Positions 1-8,524 of a DNA stretch of 64,000 nucleotides are shown one piece after another. This DNA is from Labrenzia sp. OB1 (GTDB taxonomy: Bacteria; Pseudomonadota; Alphaproteobacteria; Rhizobiales; Stappiaceae): contig NZ_JSEP01000002.1 of the NCBI RefSeq assembly GCF_001624695.1, forward strand, positions 1 through 64,000, read 5' to 3'. The notes beneath the pieces are model-generated. The model ran no database searches. It was not told the origin of the DNA and worked only from the letters and a program-made list of their open reading frames with translations. Position 1 is the first letter of the stretch; the number at the start of each line of letters is the position of its first letter. A program made the translations under genes and the position numbers.

Positions 1-295
1 TCTCGATGGACGGCAAGGGCGCTTGGCGGGACAATGTCTTCGTCGAGCGGCTTTGGCGGTCTATCAAATACGAGGAAGTCTACCTCCACGCTTACAAGAC
101 GGTGTCCGAGGCCCGCGCTGGCATCGGCCGCTATCTGACCTTTTACAATACCCGACGCCCTCACTCATCCCTTGACCGGCAGACGCCGGATCAGGCTTAC
201 TTCAAAGCGCTGGCGCCGATGATGGTGGCGGCATAATTGAGGCGGAAATCCACTTAGCAAAACGCCCGAAACTGTTCAGACAAACCGAACCACCT
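1..295 (+). mobile_element. IS3-family element, right end (cut by window edge)
   Basis: The end of an IS3-family insertion sequence: the last part of the integrase-type transposase gene, then a short non-coding tail running into a terminal sequence (ACAAACCGAACCACCTCT) near 280-295 that resembles the ends of IS3-group elements. The left end lies outside the window. The sequence immediately after it is part of another IS3-type gene, so this copy seems to have landed in, or recombined with, an older IS. Confidence 0.75.
3..236 (+). CDS. IS3-family transposase OrfB, C-terminal part
   Basis: The last 77 codons of a DDE integrase-type transposase. The segment contains the hallmark end of the IS3 OrfB catalytic core: DNVFVERLWRSIKYEEVYL with the catalytic Glu, then YLTFYNTRRPHSSLDRQTP. 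The reading frame is open to the left edge, so the gene starts before the window. It would catalyse cut-and-paste or circle-mediated transposition of its own element. Nothing suggests a host function. Confidence 0.85.
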   Translation, partial: SMDGKGAWRDNVFVERLWRSIKYEEVYLHAYKTVSEARAGIGRYLTFYNTRRPHSSLDRQTPDQAYFKALAPMMVAA

Positions 296-368
296 CTGTG
301 TGCCGCATGGCCGGTATCAGCAACACGGCGTTCTATAATTTGCGCAAGCGCTGTGGCGGCATGACACC
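295..368 (+). pseudogene. IS3-family OrfA fragment
   Basis: In one frame this short stretch reads VCRMAGISNTAFYNLRKRCG, which matches the helix-turn-helix region of IS3 OrfA proteins (typically ISxATFYNWRKKYGG). Neither a start nor the downstream leucine-zipper part remains. It ends at the junction with the GAF-gene fragment near 374. It is debris of an IS other than the one ending at 295. Confidence 0.6.
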
Positions 369-373
369 ATCGG

Positions 374-641
374 TGGTGTTTCGAGCGTCTTCACCATAGC
401 CCGCCCAAGCCCGTCAACGGCCGCTGCGGGCTCCGGGTTCGGATGGGCCGGAAGGCGCGTATAAAGGCAGTTTACGCTTCCAAGGCACTCACCGCCCGCC
501 AGGAGCGGAAAGTTGACGATTGCCGGGATTCAGAGCGCGATGATCGCCGCGTAGTCGTCGAAATGGGCGCGGATGGCCGAATGGTCATTCGATATCAGGG
601 GGCTTTTGCGGTGGATCAGGTGATTTGCCCAGGGCGCACCT
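374..641 (-). pseudogene. Broken copy of the GAF-domain gene found at 19477-19917
   Basis: Read on the minus strand, this segment encodes GAPWANHLIHRKSPLIS and continues, in one frame, parallel to residues of about 51-140 of the intact GAF protein at 19477-19917. By eye roughly 80 percent of bases agree and no indel is needed. The frame is interrupted by TGA where the intact gene has GGA (ALGIQAIVNFPLL becomes AL-stop-IPAIVNFPLL). Both the N-terminal 50 residues and the last few are missing. The two copies have the same orientation and flank the whole signalling island, which suggests a duplication during insertion or an old recombination. Confidence 0.8.
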
Positions 642-750
642 GATCACATGCACGATGCCGGAAAAGACACTTGCATGAACCTGGGCGTCCACGCATGGAG
701 CCTCCGGCAGACCCGGCACGGTTCAATAAAAATAAATTTTCACCTTTAGC

Positions 751-764
751 TCCCCAAATGGGTA
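751..764. promoter_or_regulatory. Candidate operator, palindrome copy 1 (upstream of hnoX)
   Basis: TCCCCAAATGGGTA lies 52 bases before the hnoX start. It matches copies at 2828, 13761 and 16361; the shared consensus TCCCCAAATGGGGA is an inverted repeat. The site lies in an AT-rich intergenic stretch where a promoter is expected. The binding protein is unknown; the REC-HTH regulator at 5392 is a candidate by location. Confidence 0.55.
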
Positions 765-816
765 CTGCGGACGATTGAATAAGAGACTAGGTCTTGTCTT
801 AGAAAAGGAGAACACT

Positions 817-1362
817 ATGAAAGGTATCGTTTTCAATGAGTTTTTCTCTTTGGTCGACGAGGCATTCGGTGCAGAGGTGACCGAAAAGATCATCGTTGAT
901 GCAGAGCTCGCGAATGATGGGGCTTACACAGGCGTTGGCAACTACGACACAGCGGAAATGGTTCGGCTTGTCAAATGTTTGCACGCGGAAACAAACGTTC
1001 CTGTCGCCGACTTGCTGCAGACATTCGGAAAACATCTTCTGGGAATCTTCAAGGCAGGGCATACTGCCTATTTCGAATCTTGCAAAAGCCTGTTTGAATT
1101 CGTCCGGTCGGTCGAAGATCAAATCCATGTCGATGTCCTGAAGCTTTATCCGGATGCAGAATTGCCGCATCTGACAGCCACACAGGTCAGCAGTGACGAA
1201 CTCAGTCTGGTTTACCGCTCAAGCAGGCGTATGGCTGATCTGGCCGAGGGCCTTCTGTGGGGCGCAATCGACCACTACGGTGAGACAATAGAGCTTACGA
1301 GAACCGAACTGCCGGACGTGGATGGCGACCAATGCGCCCAGTTTACACTCGTGAGGAGGTGA
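817..1362 (+). CDS. hnoX: H-NOX (heme nitric oxide-binding) sensor protein
   Basis: A 181-residue soluble H-NOX protein, the usual single-domain size. It starts MKGIVFNEFFSLVDEAFG and carries the expected heme pocket: a proximal His at residue 104 in QIHVDVLKLYPDAELP, and the YxSxR heme-propionate motif as YRSSR at 133-137. Five residues past the Arg, where O2-binding members have a distal Tyr, I count a Leu. That fits an NO sensor that excludes O2 (inference from alignment by eye). The ATG at 817 is chosen over an in-frame one at 775 because AGGAG lies at 806-810. Its stop overlaps the kinase gene that follows, so the two are almost certainly co-translated partners, with the kinase activity controlled by NO-bound H-NOX. 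Confidence 0.93.
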   Translation: MKGIVFNEFFSLVDEAFGAEVTEKIIVDAELANDGAYTGVGNYDTAEMVRLVKCLHAETNVPVADLLQTFGKHLLGIFKAGHTAYFESCKSLFEFVRSVEDQIHVDVLKLYPDAELPHLTATQVSSDELSLVYRSSRRMADLAEGLLWGAIDHYGETIELTRTELPDVDGDQCAQFTLVRR

Positions 1363-2720
1363 CCCTGACAAATCTGCCTTACGACACTTTGGTCAAACGG
1401 CTTGCAAGGGAGCGGAATGCTCGACTGGAAGCCGAGAATCTTTTGGAACAAAAGAGCCTTGAGCTCTACGAAAAGAACCAGGATCTCGCCGCCTCACTTG
1501 TCATGTTCGACAAGGAGAGGACGCTGATGAGTGCTGTCTTCAATGCACGCTCTTCAGGGCTCGTCCTTACGGACAATGCGCTTCGAATTGTCAGATTGAA
1601 CCTGTCGGCATCCACACTTCTGGACGTGCCGCAAAAGCCGGAACTGGCAGCGCCACTGACCACGTTTCTCGGAGGGTCCGAGGACACCAATGCATGGATA
1701 AGCGCGCGCTCCGGGCCGCAAGCCCGTTTCGATGACAGCACGGTGGAAGGGGAAGTGACGCGCCCGGATGGCGAGAAACTGCCTGTCAGAATTTCATGCA
1801 CCGAGATCGGGCACGATGGGTTGCTTCTATGGATACTGGTGGACATCAGACAGCATCTGTTGATCGAAGCCGAGAAGGAATTGCTGGAACACAGCCTTAA
1901 CCAGGCACAGAAGATGGAAGCGCTGGGCACGCTCGCGAGTGGCGTTGCGCATGAAATCAACACGCCAATTCAATATGTTGGAGACAACGTAAAGTTCTTT
2001 CAGGAATTCTACGATGGTGTTGTCGGCTTACTGAAGGCCTATGATCCGCTGAGAGAGGCCGTGATCGAAAAAAATATCCTGGCCGACCTGACGACCGCTA
2101 TCGCGGAACAGTATGAAGAAGGCGATATCGATTTTCTTCTTGAAGAGGCTCCGGTCGCCATCGAGCAATCCCTTCATGGCCTCCAGCAGGTTGCCTCCAT
2201 TGTCTCGGCGATCCGGGAGTTTTCGCATCCTGGCGATGCTGAACTTCAAACCGTGGATATCAATAGCGTCATTGAAACCACGCTGTCCGTTTCACGTAAC
2301 AGTTGGAAGCATGTGGCTGAATTGGAGCAGGACATGGACGAAGACCTGCCCGAGATCATCGGTCAGCCGGGCGACCTGCACCAGGTATTGCTGAATTTGA
2401 TAGGTAACGCGGCGGATGCGATCGAGGAGAGCTCGCCATCAGCGGGCGGCCAGATCCGCATTGGAACACGCAAGGCCGGAAAATGGGTCGAGGTTTCGAT
2501 CTCGGACAATGGCACGGGTATCGACGAAGCCACCCGGGAGCGGATTTTCGACCCTTTTTTCACCACCAAGGCACCCGGCAAGGGAACCGGTCAGGGTCTC
2601 GCCATCGTCTACAAGATCGTTCACGTCAAGCATGGCGGCCAGGTTACGGTAGACAGCAAACCCGGGGAAGGAACGACCTTCCGGCTAAAGTTTCCACGTG
2701 CGCAGCAAACAAATCACTGA
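1332..2720 (+). CDS. hnoK: H-NOX-associated soluble histidine kinase (HnoK-like)
   Basis: A cytoplasmic histidine kinase of up to 462 residues with no membrane segment. An N-terminal coiled-coil helix (about 18-65) is followed by a PAS-like domain (65-175), a dimerisation/phosphoacceptor helix with His 207 in GVAHEINTP, and a HATPase domain with N-box [21 protein letters not shown] and [11 protein letters not shown]. The ATG at 1332 lies inside hnoX; GTG at 1359, overlapping the hnoX stop, is an equally good start. The tight overlap points to an H-NOX/kinase pair. The H-box is nearly identical to that of the membrane kinase at 17308 ([15 protein letters not shown] in both), so the two probably feed the same response regulators. 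Confidence 0.88.
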   Translation: MRPVYTREEVTLTNLPYDTLVKRLARERNARLEAENLLEQKSLELYEKNQDLAASLVMFDKERTLMSAVFNARSSGLVLTDNALRIVRLNLSASTLLDVPQKPELAAPLTTFLGGSEDTNAWISARSGPQARFDDSTVEGEVTRPDGEKLPVRISCTEIGHDGLLLWILVDIRQHLLIEAEKELLEHSLNQAQKMEALGTLASGVAHEINTPIQYVGDNVKFFQEFYDGVVGLLKAYDPLREAVIEKNILADLTTAIAEQYEEGDIDFLLEEAPVAIEQSLHGLQQVASIVSAIREFSHPGDAELQTVDINSVIETTLSVSRNSWKHVAELEQDMDEDLPEIIGQPGDLHQVLLNLIGNAADAIEESSPSAGGQIRIGTRKAGKWVEVSISDNGTGIDEATRERIFDPFFTTKAPGKGTGQGLAIVYKIVHVKHGGQVTVDSKPGEGTTFRLKFPRAQQTNH

Positions 2721-2827
2721 CGCAACCAGTGTGAAGTTTAGGTGTGGACGCCGATCCCGCAAGACAGGTTTCGGATCATGAGCATTGTCACCTGTTTTCG
2801 AGTTTTCTTGTCCAATGTATCCAGGCG

Positions 2828-2841
2828 TCCCCAAATGAGGA
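2828..2841. promoter_or_regulatory. Candidate operator, palindrome copy 2 (upstream of EAL gene)
   Basis: TCCCCAAATGAGGA, one mismatch from the consensus TCCCCAAATGGGGA, lies 87 bases before the EAL gene and 108 bases after the kinase stop. Its presence implies that the EAL gene has its own promoter rather than depending only on read-through from hnoX-hnoK. Confidence 0.5.
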
Positions 2842-2928
2842 TATCGTTCGGCCCGTCCGTTCAGTTTTAATGCCAGAACAAACAGTTCGGTCCGCCAGAG
2901 TGGCGGTTCGACCGGGAAGGCAAGTTGA

Positions 2929-4425
2929 ATGGTCAAGGGCAATTGTAGAACGGATCTGGTATCCAGGATATCGAGTGGTATTGCCCAGGCCCTCGGGAAC
3001 GCGGCAAGCGGAATTGCGGTCTTGCTCCCTCAGGGTACGGGTGCGCAAGCCAAGGCCCGGCTTTTTCAGAGTGATCCTGAATCTTGTGGCCACCATTCTG
3101 CCGACCGGGATTGCAGCAGACAATTCGACACCCTTACGCGACTGCCTAATCGCAGGGTTTTTTTCGATCATGTGAACAAGGTCTTCAGCAGCGCCGGTGA
3201 CACTCCCTCTTTTGGGTTGATTGTTCTGAAACTGAGCCGTTTGAAACATATAAATGCTCATTTCGGCTATAGCTGTGGAGACATGATGCTGGCCCATGTC
3301 AGCAACGAACTGGCAACATACGTTCGTAAACTCGATCAAAGGAACTACATTGCACGCACCGGAGATGCGGAGTTTTCGTTTTTAGTGCACAATGTGGCGG
3401 ATGATTGTGACCTGAAGGTCCTTGGGCACATCCTGCTGACAATCGCAAATGTTCCGCAAATTCATCAGAACTTCTATGCACGACTAGATGGGAATGTCGG
3501 CGTTGCCGTCGCCAACGGTGAATGCTTGTCCGCTCGTGAACTGGTGCTTAGAGCTGATCTGGCCATGCAAGAGGCGCGCAAGAACGGGAGCAATGAGGCC
3601 GCCGTTTATACGCCTTCCCTTAAAAGCGGCCCAAATCGAAATCGAAAGATCGAGAGCGAGATTCAGTTGGCGATTAAATCCCGGGAGATTTACGCCGTCT
3701 ATCAACCCCAGTTTGACATTCTCAGTGGCCAAATGGTCGGCATGGAGGCACTCGCACGTTGGAAACACCCGGAATTGGGAATGATTCCGCCAACTGAATT
3801 CATTGACGTCGCGGAGCGCGCGGGAAGTATTGTTCCGCTTGGACAACACATCTTGCGGCTCGCTTGCGAAGACGCGGTTGCCATGCGCGGTGCCCCATGT
3901 GTGTCGGTCAATCTCTCTGTGCTCCAGATTGTTCAGGATGACTTGCCGGAGTTCATCAAACATGTGCTCAACGCTACGGGTCTGGAGCCTTCGCGACTAA
4001 AGCTGGAAGTCACTGAATCCGCCATCATCAAAGACAGCAAACGGATTTTCGACACGCTCGCCAGTTTGAAAGCGCTTGGCGTTTCGATCTCGCTGGACGA
4101 TTTCGGGACTGGCTATTCGGCGCTGTCCTATCTGACCGACTTCGATTGGGACGAATTGAAGATCGACAGGAGTTTTGTCGCAAAGGCACTGAAATGCGAC
4201 AAGGCACGACATGTTGCACAGACGATCGGCGGAATCGCTGAGAAAATGAAGGCCCGACTGACAGTAGAGGGAATAGAAACTTCCGCGCAGCGAGATTTGT
4301 TTGCGTCCATTGGTTACCAGGTTGCGCAAGGCTTTTTTTATGCCAAACCGATGGCATACGCAGATCTCAATCTATCGCCGTATGTCTTGAACAATCAGCA
4401 ACACGCCCTCGCGGATTTTCACTAG
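2929..4425 (+). CDS. GGDEF-EAL protein, probable c-di-GMP phosphodiesterase
   Basis: A 498-residue protein with an N-terminal stretch of unknown nature, a degenerate GGDEF domain starting near DTLTRLPNRR (residue 67), and a C-terminal EAL domain (about 245-490). The GGDEF signature has become TGDAEF, so cyclase activity is unlikely. The EAL domain keeps the catalytic set: MEALARWKHP, the Asn in VNLS, the Glu in VTESA, DDFGTGYS, KIDRSFV, EGIET and QGFFYAKP. It should hydrolyse c-di-GMP. Unlike the Shewanella EAL protein HnoB it has no receiver domain, so control would need another partner. GGAAGG precedes the ATG at 2929. The TAG stop is shared with the end of the IS5 element that follows. Confidence 0.85.
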   Translation: MVKGNCRTDLVSRISSGIAQALGNAASGIAVLLPQGTGAQAKARLFQSDPESCGHHSADRDCSRQFDTLTRLPNRRVFFDHVNKVFSSAGDTPSFGLIVLKLSRLKHINAHFGYSCGDMMLAHVSNELATYVRKLDQRNYIARTGDAEFSFLVHNVADDCDLKVLGHILLTIANVPQIHQNFYARLDGNVGVAVANGECLSARELVLRADLAMQEARKNGSNEAAVYTPSLKSGPNRNRKIESEIQLAIKSREIYAVYQPQFDILSGQMVGMEALARWKHPELGMIPPTEFIDVAERAGSIVPLGQHILRLACEDAVAMRGAPCVSVNLSVLQIVQDDLPEFIKHVLNATGLEPSRLKLEVTESAIIKDSKRIFDTLASLKALGVSISLDDFGTGYSALSYLTDFDWDELKIDRSFVAKALKCDKARHVAQTIGGIAEKMKARLTVEGIETSAQRDLFASIGYQVAQGFFYAKPMAYADLNLSPYVLNNQQHALADFH

Positions 4426-5272
4426 GGCTGAGACTCATTCATAACCAGAATGCGACGAGGATTGCGAGGGCGACGGCGGAGAGGAAGTTTCTGGCGAGCT
4501 TGTCGTAGCGCGTTGCGACGCGTCTGAAGTCCTTCAAGCGGCAGAAGGCATTCTCGATGAGATGGCGGCTTTTGTATCGCCTGACGTCGTAGCGGATCTG
4601 GCGCTTGCGGTTTGAGCGGCCTGGAATGACGGGGACGATTGCCGACTGGCGCAGATGTTTTCGCAGGCTGTTGGCGTCGTATCCCTTGTCGGCGAGCAGA
4701 TATCTCGCGCCTTTCAGATCGGCCAACAAACGTGGTGCTACCGGGCTGTCTGCCGCGTTGCCGCCGGTGAGCATGAAGGCAAATGGGCGTCCGATCACGT
4801 CCGAGAGGACATGGATTTTGGTGGTTTGCCCGCCTCGCGACGGCCCGATAGCCTGATTTTTCGCCCCCCTTTGCCGCCATGGGCTGAACGGTGCGCCTTG
4901 ACGTAGGTGCTGTCGATAGAGGTGCTTTTTGTCACCGCACCAGACGTTGCTAGCGCCTCGACCAGATCAGTCCAGAACCGTTTGCGAGACCAGCGGTTGA
5001 AGCGGTTGTATATTGTTGTCGACGGTCCGTAGTCGGCCGGACAATCGCACCACCGGCAACCAACCTTGAGAACATGGATGATGCCGGAGATCACACGGCG
5101 GTCATCGACCCGGCGCGCGCCACCCTTGTTATGCGGCAAAAGCGGCTCGATGACTGCCCATTGTCCATCCGACAGCCAAAACAAGTGACCCATCAAAGCC
5201 TCCAATCCGTTAATTGGAGCTCTTGAATCTGATTTGCTTCAGAAAATCAATGTGATCAATGGGTTTTGACCC
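4425..5272 (-). mobile_element. IS5-family insertion sequence (IS427-group-like), about 848 bp
   Basis: Imperfect terminal inverted repeats can be read: the left end starts GGGCTGAGACTCATTCAT and the right end, reversed, starts GGGTCAAAACCCATTGAT. Both ends are flanked by CTA/TAG, as expected for insertion into CTAG with TA duplication, typical of this IS group. The element sits between the EAL gene and the REC-HTH gene. Removing it restores cac-tag-gga, so the EAL stop codon is unaffected and the two genes would lie about 120 bp apart. Confidence 0.85.
4439..5193 (-). CDS. IS5-family transposase, two frames joined by a -1 frameshift
   Basis: The first frame starts at 5193 (ATG with GGAGG upstream) and reads MGHLFWLSDGQWAVIEPLLP, the usual IS5 N-terminal domain, to about 4865. 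There the true continuation, KNQAIGPSRGGQTTKIHVLS, lies in the -1 frame and runs through VIGRPFAFMLTGGNAADSP and ENAFCRLKDFRR to the stop at 4439. The switch falls at a run of six G followed by CGAAAAA. Programmed frameshifting is common in IS427-type elements, so the copy may be functional; a simple mutation cannot be excluded. The DDE catalytic region spans the junction. Confidence 0.8.
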
Positions 5273-5391
5273 TAGGGAACGCAGTACAAAGAGAAGAATA
5301 ACATCGCCCTTATTACCTGTAAATATTATCAATATGTTTTCTTATTATGCGCCTAAACACTTGTTTTACTTTGTAGGACTAGTGTTGCCGC

Positions 5392-6384
5392 ATGAATGCA
5401 GATCGGCAACGTATCCTTTTCGTCGATGACGAAGTCATTGTACTGGATTCCCTTCACCGGGTCCTGCGGGGCGAGCGCGAGCGTTGGGAGATCGTCTTTG
5501 AGTCCGATCCGCTGAAGGCAATCGAGCTAGTACGTTCAGAACATTTTGACGTTGTGGTCAGCGATCTGCGCATGCCCGGCATGACGGGCATCGAAATGAT
5601 CGAGAAGATACGTCTGCAGCAAACTGCGGATACAGAGTTCATCTTGCTCACCGGCAATGCAGACCTGGCATCTGCGATAGATGCCATTAACAAGACGGGC
5701 GTTTTTCGTTTTTTGACAAAACCATGTTCCGCAGAGAACCTGGTGGAGGCTTTGGATGTCGCCCTGTCTGCGATCAAATGCCGTCAGGAACACCCCGGAA
5801 ATATGGCGACGGCGGCGCTTTCCGCCATGTCGCCGGCGGTTGCCGTCGTCGACGGGGAATGCAGGATTATCTACTACAATGACAGTGCCGCCGAAGTTCT
5901 GAAAACACACAGCGGCATCGTTGTTGATCGCAACGGCGCTTTGAAAGTCAATGCCTCGGTAGACCGGCAGGAGTTCAAAGAGGCCGTGCAGAAGGCCTCC
6001 ATGGACATCGACAAAATGCCAAAATTCGTGTCGCTGACCGACCCGCATGATCTTGACCCGCTTACCGCAGTGATCACACCACTGGGACAGAAACGGGTTG
6101 CAATCATGTTCACTGTGCCTGGGCGTTTTGAGCCGCCTTCAGCCGAAAGTCTGATCGATCTGTTTGGATTGACCCCAGTGGAAGCCGTGATTGCGCAGAC
6201 AATAGCCAACAGCGGAACTGTCGAGGACGCGGCAGCCAACTGTAATGTCACCCAGGAGACAGCCCGGACTTATCTCAAGCGCATTTTTCAGAAAACCGGT
6301 GTCCGACGTCAGGTCGATCTGGTGCAACTGATACTGACGACACCTGCAGCATTGGTTCGTTCGCGGACCGTAGTGACTGACTAG
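5392..6384 (+). CDS. Response regulator: REC, PAS-like domain, LuxR-type HTH
   Basis: 330 residues. A receiver domain (1-125) has phosphoacceptor Asp 58 in VSDLRMPGMTG and the conserved TKPC Lys. A PAS-like segment follows (about 135-235), then a LuxR/GerE-type helix-turn-helix (about 255-315: GLTPVEAVIAQTIANSGTVE, then QETARTYLKRIFQKTG). It is the only DNA-binding regulator in the NO-signalling cluster and thus the best candidate for the palindromic operator seen at four promoters, in analogy to HnoC, the REC-HTH regulator of the Shewanella H-NOX network. Here the middle PAS-like domain is extra. The likely kinases are the two encoded at 1332 and 17308. Its TAG stop lies in CTAG and abuts a transposon-end-like sequence. 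Confidence 0.85.
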   Translation: MNADRQRILFVDDEVIVLDSLHRVLRGERERWEIVFESDPLKAIELVRSEHFDVVVSDLRMPGMTGIEMIEKIRLQQTADTEFILLTGNADLASAIDAINKTGVFRFLTKPCSAENLVEALDVALSAIKCRQEHPGNMATAALSAMSPAVAVVDGECRIIYYNDSAAEVLKTHSGIVVDRNGALKVNASVDRQEFKEAVQKASMDIDKMPKFVSLTDPHDLDPLTAVITPLGQKRVAIMFTVPGRFEPPSAESLIDLFGLTPVEAVIAQTIANSGTVEDAAANCNVTQETARTYLKRIFQKTGVRRQVDLVQLILTTPAALVRSRTVVTD

Positions 6385-6401
6385 GGCGTAAACTCATAAA
6401 T
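6384..6401 (+). repeat. Solitary IS/MITE end, same as the MITE terminus at 16062
   Basis: GGGCGTAAACTCATAAAT directly follows the CTA of the REC-HTH stop codon and is identical to the first 18 bases of the 264-bp MITE at 16062-16325. No partner end is found downstream in the window and similarity stops here. It is best explained as the left end of a decayed or partly deleted copy. Confidence 0.6.
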
Positions 6402-6775
6402 TCTTCTGACACATTTTCTGCCGATCCGTCAGCGTCCGTTGAACCCGACCTGCCGCTTTTCGATTTGATGCCTTACACCAACCGCAACAAACAAGACCCT
6501 ATTGGATGGCTTGTTCAGGACCGTCTGCAAGGCGCGGCGCGCAGATCGACCTGGTTGGCCGCCAGGGACGTGGGCGTAGTCAGGCGGGCCTGAACAAGCC
6601 ACCGGAGGCCATGACAAAGCTGGTGTGAAAACTTCCGACTTGCCAATGACCTGCGTTGCCATTGGCAAAGGCGATGACATCAATTGATATAGATATTACC
6701 TCATCCGCAAGCCACCTCCCATAGTGAGAGCGTCAAATAACAGCAAGCCCGGGTCGCTTTGACCCAAAAAAAGGG
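6402..6775. other. Non-coding stretch with a widely spaced inverted repeat
   Basis: No gene is supported here. GGCTTGTTCAGG at 6508-6519 is repeated in inverted orientation at 6589-6600 (CCTGAACAAGCC) with a 69-base GC-rich middle. This could be a decayed mobile-element remnant or an RNA fold. The final part is AT-rich (6680-6700) and probably holds the promoter of the ABC transporter operon. Confidence 0.4.
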
Positions 6776-6799
6776 ATGCTCTCCAGACAGGGAAAATCG

Positions 6800-8428
6800 A
6801 TGTTTTATAGAGACCTATATATCAAATGTACCCCAAAGCGCTTGCTCGCAGCCGTGCTGCTTTCGGGAACAGTCTTGACCGCTGGCGGCCTGACCAACAC
6901 GGCCTCCGCAGAGGAAAAAGTCGTGGTTGCCGTGAGCCCTCTAGGGGCGGACTCCAATCTTTATTGGGCCACAACCGGTGCCTTCATTTTTCCGTCCATG
7001 CAAACACTTGTGGGCAATGATGCGCAGACCGGCAAATATGACAACAGCCAACTCGCAGAAAGCTGGGAACACAACGAAGACTTCACCTCCTGGACGTTCA
7101 AGCTTCACCCGGCGGCCAAGTTCAGCGGCGATTGGGGCCCTGTGACTGCGGCAGATGTGGTGCATAGTTTTAACCTCCATATCGGAGAAGACGCCAAGCT
7201 CAGCGGGATCAGCAATTTCCGCAAAATGGAAATCACGGCTGTAGACGACCACACAGTCCGTTTTGATCTGCCAAATCCGACGCCGAACTTCCTGTTTTCT
7301 CATGCAGGACGCGGATCACTGGTGATCTACAGCAAAGCACAATTCGACGCTGAAGGTCTGGCTGGATATGAGGCTGCGCCTGCCGGCTCCGGCCCCTTTG
7401 AATACAAAGAACGTGAAGTGGGCCAGTCACTCACGTTTTCCACCATCGCGGATCACTGGACTGGTGTTAGCCCCGAATTCGACGAGATCGAATTTCGCTG
7501 GGTGAGCGAACCTTCGACCCGTCTGGCGATGCTGTCTGCCGGTGAAGCCCATGCGGTGACCCTGCCGCGCGATCTGCAGGACGATGCTGCAGAGGCTGGC
7601 CAGAAAGTGCTCTCCTCCAGCGAGGGTGCAATGCAGTCCACCATGTTGTTCACCGGGCAGTTCATGAATCCGGAAGCAGAGGAAAACCGTGATGCACGGA
7701 CCTATGCCTGGGCTGACCAACGCGTGCGCGAAGCTGTAAACCGCGCGCTGGACCGGGACGCGATCCTGGAAGTGCTTTATGGCGAGGGCGTGCGGGCACT
7801 GCCTGTCTATACAATGGATCCACGGTTCCCGGGCTTCTCGGAAGAGATTGCGAAGGGCTTTGACGACGCCTATGGGTATGACCCGGAAAAAGCGATGGCC
7901 TTGTTGGCCGAGGCCGGTTACCCGGATGCGTTTGACACCCCGGAGATCCCTCTGGTTGTGACCTCCCTGGCCGGAAACCCGGAATTTGCGCAGATGGCGG
8001 AACTCGTTCAGGCCTATCTGGACGTGGTTGGCATCAAGACCCAGATGCGCGAACAGGACTGGGCAACAGGCAACACTGCCATCCGTGGTTTTACTGCAGA
8101 TTTCGTGACCCCGATGCGCAACGCCCCTGTTCGTCCCAGCGCCCTGGGTGTGCAGATCTTCTTTACCAAACACGCCAGCCCGCATCTCGATATCGGCGAT
8201 CCGGAACTCAATGACCTCGGTGGCAAACTGATTTCCGAGACGGATCCAGCAGCACGGGATGAAGTCCTGAAGGCGATGTTCACGCGCATCTTTGACAGCT
8301 ATGCGCATATTCCCATGGCGACGGTTCCGGCCTCAGTTGTGGTGAACGGCGATCTTGTCGAAGGCTGGAACTTCCCGGGTGCATCCTCTTCCGGCCTGAG
8401 CCACTACCACCTGATCGACCTGAAGTAA
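6800..8428 (+). CDS. ABC transporter substrate-binding protein, family 5 (oligopeptide type)
   Basis: A 542-residue periplasmic binding protein of the DppA/OppA family. A Sec signal peptide with hydrophobic core LLAAVLLSGTVLTAGG ends near ASA-EE. Family features follow: SQLAESWEHNEDFTSWTFKL, a VHSFN segment, YEAAPAGSGPFEYKE and VREAVNRALDRDAILEVLYG. The ATG at 6800 is preferred over 6776 because AGGGA is well spaced before it. It is the first gene of an operon with two permeases, two ATPases and a sugar isomerase-like protein. Family 5 proteins bind peptides but also oligosaccharides; the isomerase neighbour makes a sugar-containing substrate possible. Confidence 0.9.
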   Translation: MFYRDLYIKCTPKRLLAAVLLSGTVLTAGGLTNTASAEEKVVVAVSPLGADSNLYWATTGAFIFPSMQTLVGNDAQTGKYDNSQLAESWEHNEDFTSWTFKLHPAAKFSGDWGPVTAADVVHSFNLHIGEDAKLSGISNFRKMEITAVDDHTVRFDLPNPTPNFLFSHAGRGSLVIYSKAQFDAEGLAGYEAAPAGSGPFEYKEREVGQSLTFSTIADHWTGVSPEFDEIEFRWVSEPSTRLAMLSAGEAHAVTLPRDLQDDAAEAGQKVLSSSEGAMQSTMLFTGQFMNPEAEENRDARTYAWADQRVREAVNRALDRDAILEVLYGEGVRALPVYTMDPRFPGFSEEIAKGFDDAYGYDPEKAMALLAEAGYPDAFDTPEIPLVVTSLAGNPEFAQMAELVQAYLDVVGIKTQMREQDWATGNTAIRGFTADFVTPMRNAPVRPSALGVQIFFTKHASPHLDIGDPELNDLGGKLISETDPAARDEVLKAMFTRIFDSYAHIPMATVPASVVVNGDLVEGWNFPGASSSGLSHYHLIDLK

Positions 8429-8524
8429 CACAGCTTCGGACAATCGTGCTGCCTTGAGCGCGGCGGGACCTCTTGCGGGGCCCCGTCAGCCCATTGCTGC
8501 GCCGAAATATTAAGGATTGCCCGA

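Noticed and set aside
443..643. A 66-codon plus-strand frame starting MGRKARIKAVYASKAL
   Set aside because: It is the antisense of the broken GAF copy; the similar plus-strand frame at 19486-20025 is antisense to the intact GAF gene.
2744..3175. A 143-codon frame before the EAL gene
   Set aside because: No family resemblance and it overlaps the start of the EAL gene in another frame; I considered it as a frameshifted N-terminal domain but found no matching motif.
6762..6776. A fifth copy of the island palindrome before the ABC operon (GACCCAAAAAAAGGGAT)
   Set aside because: The spacing between the C and G runs is 7 rather than 4-5 bases and the dyad is not matched outside the runs.
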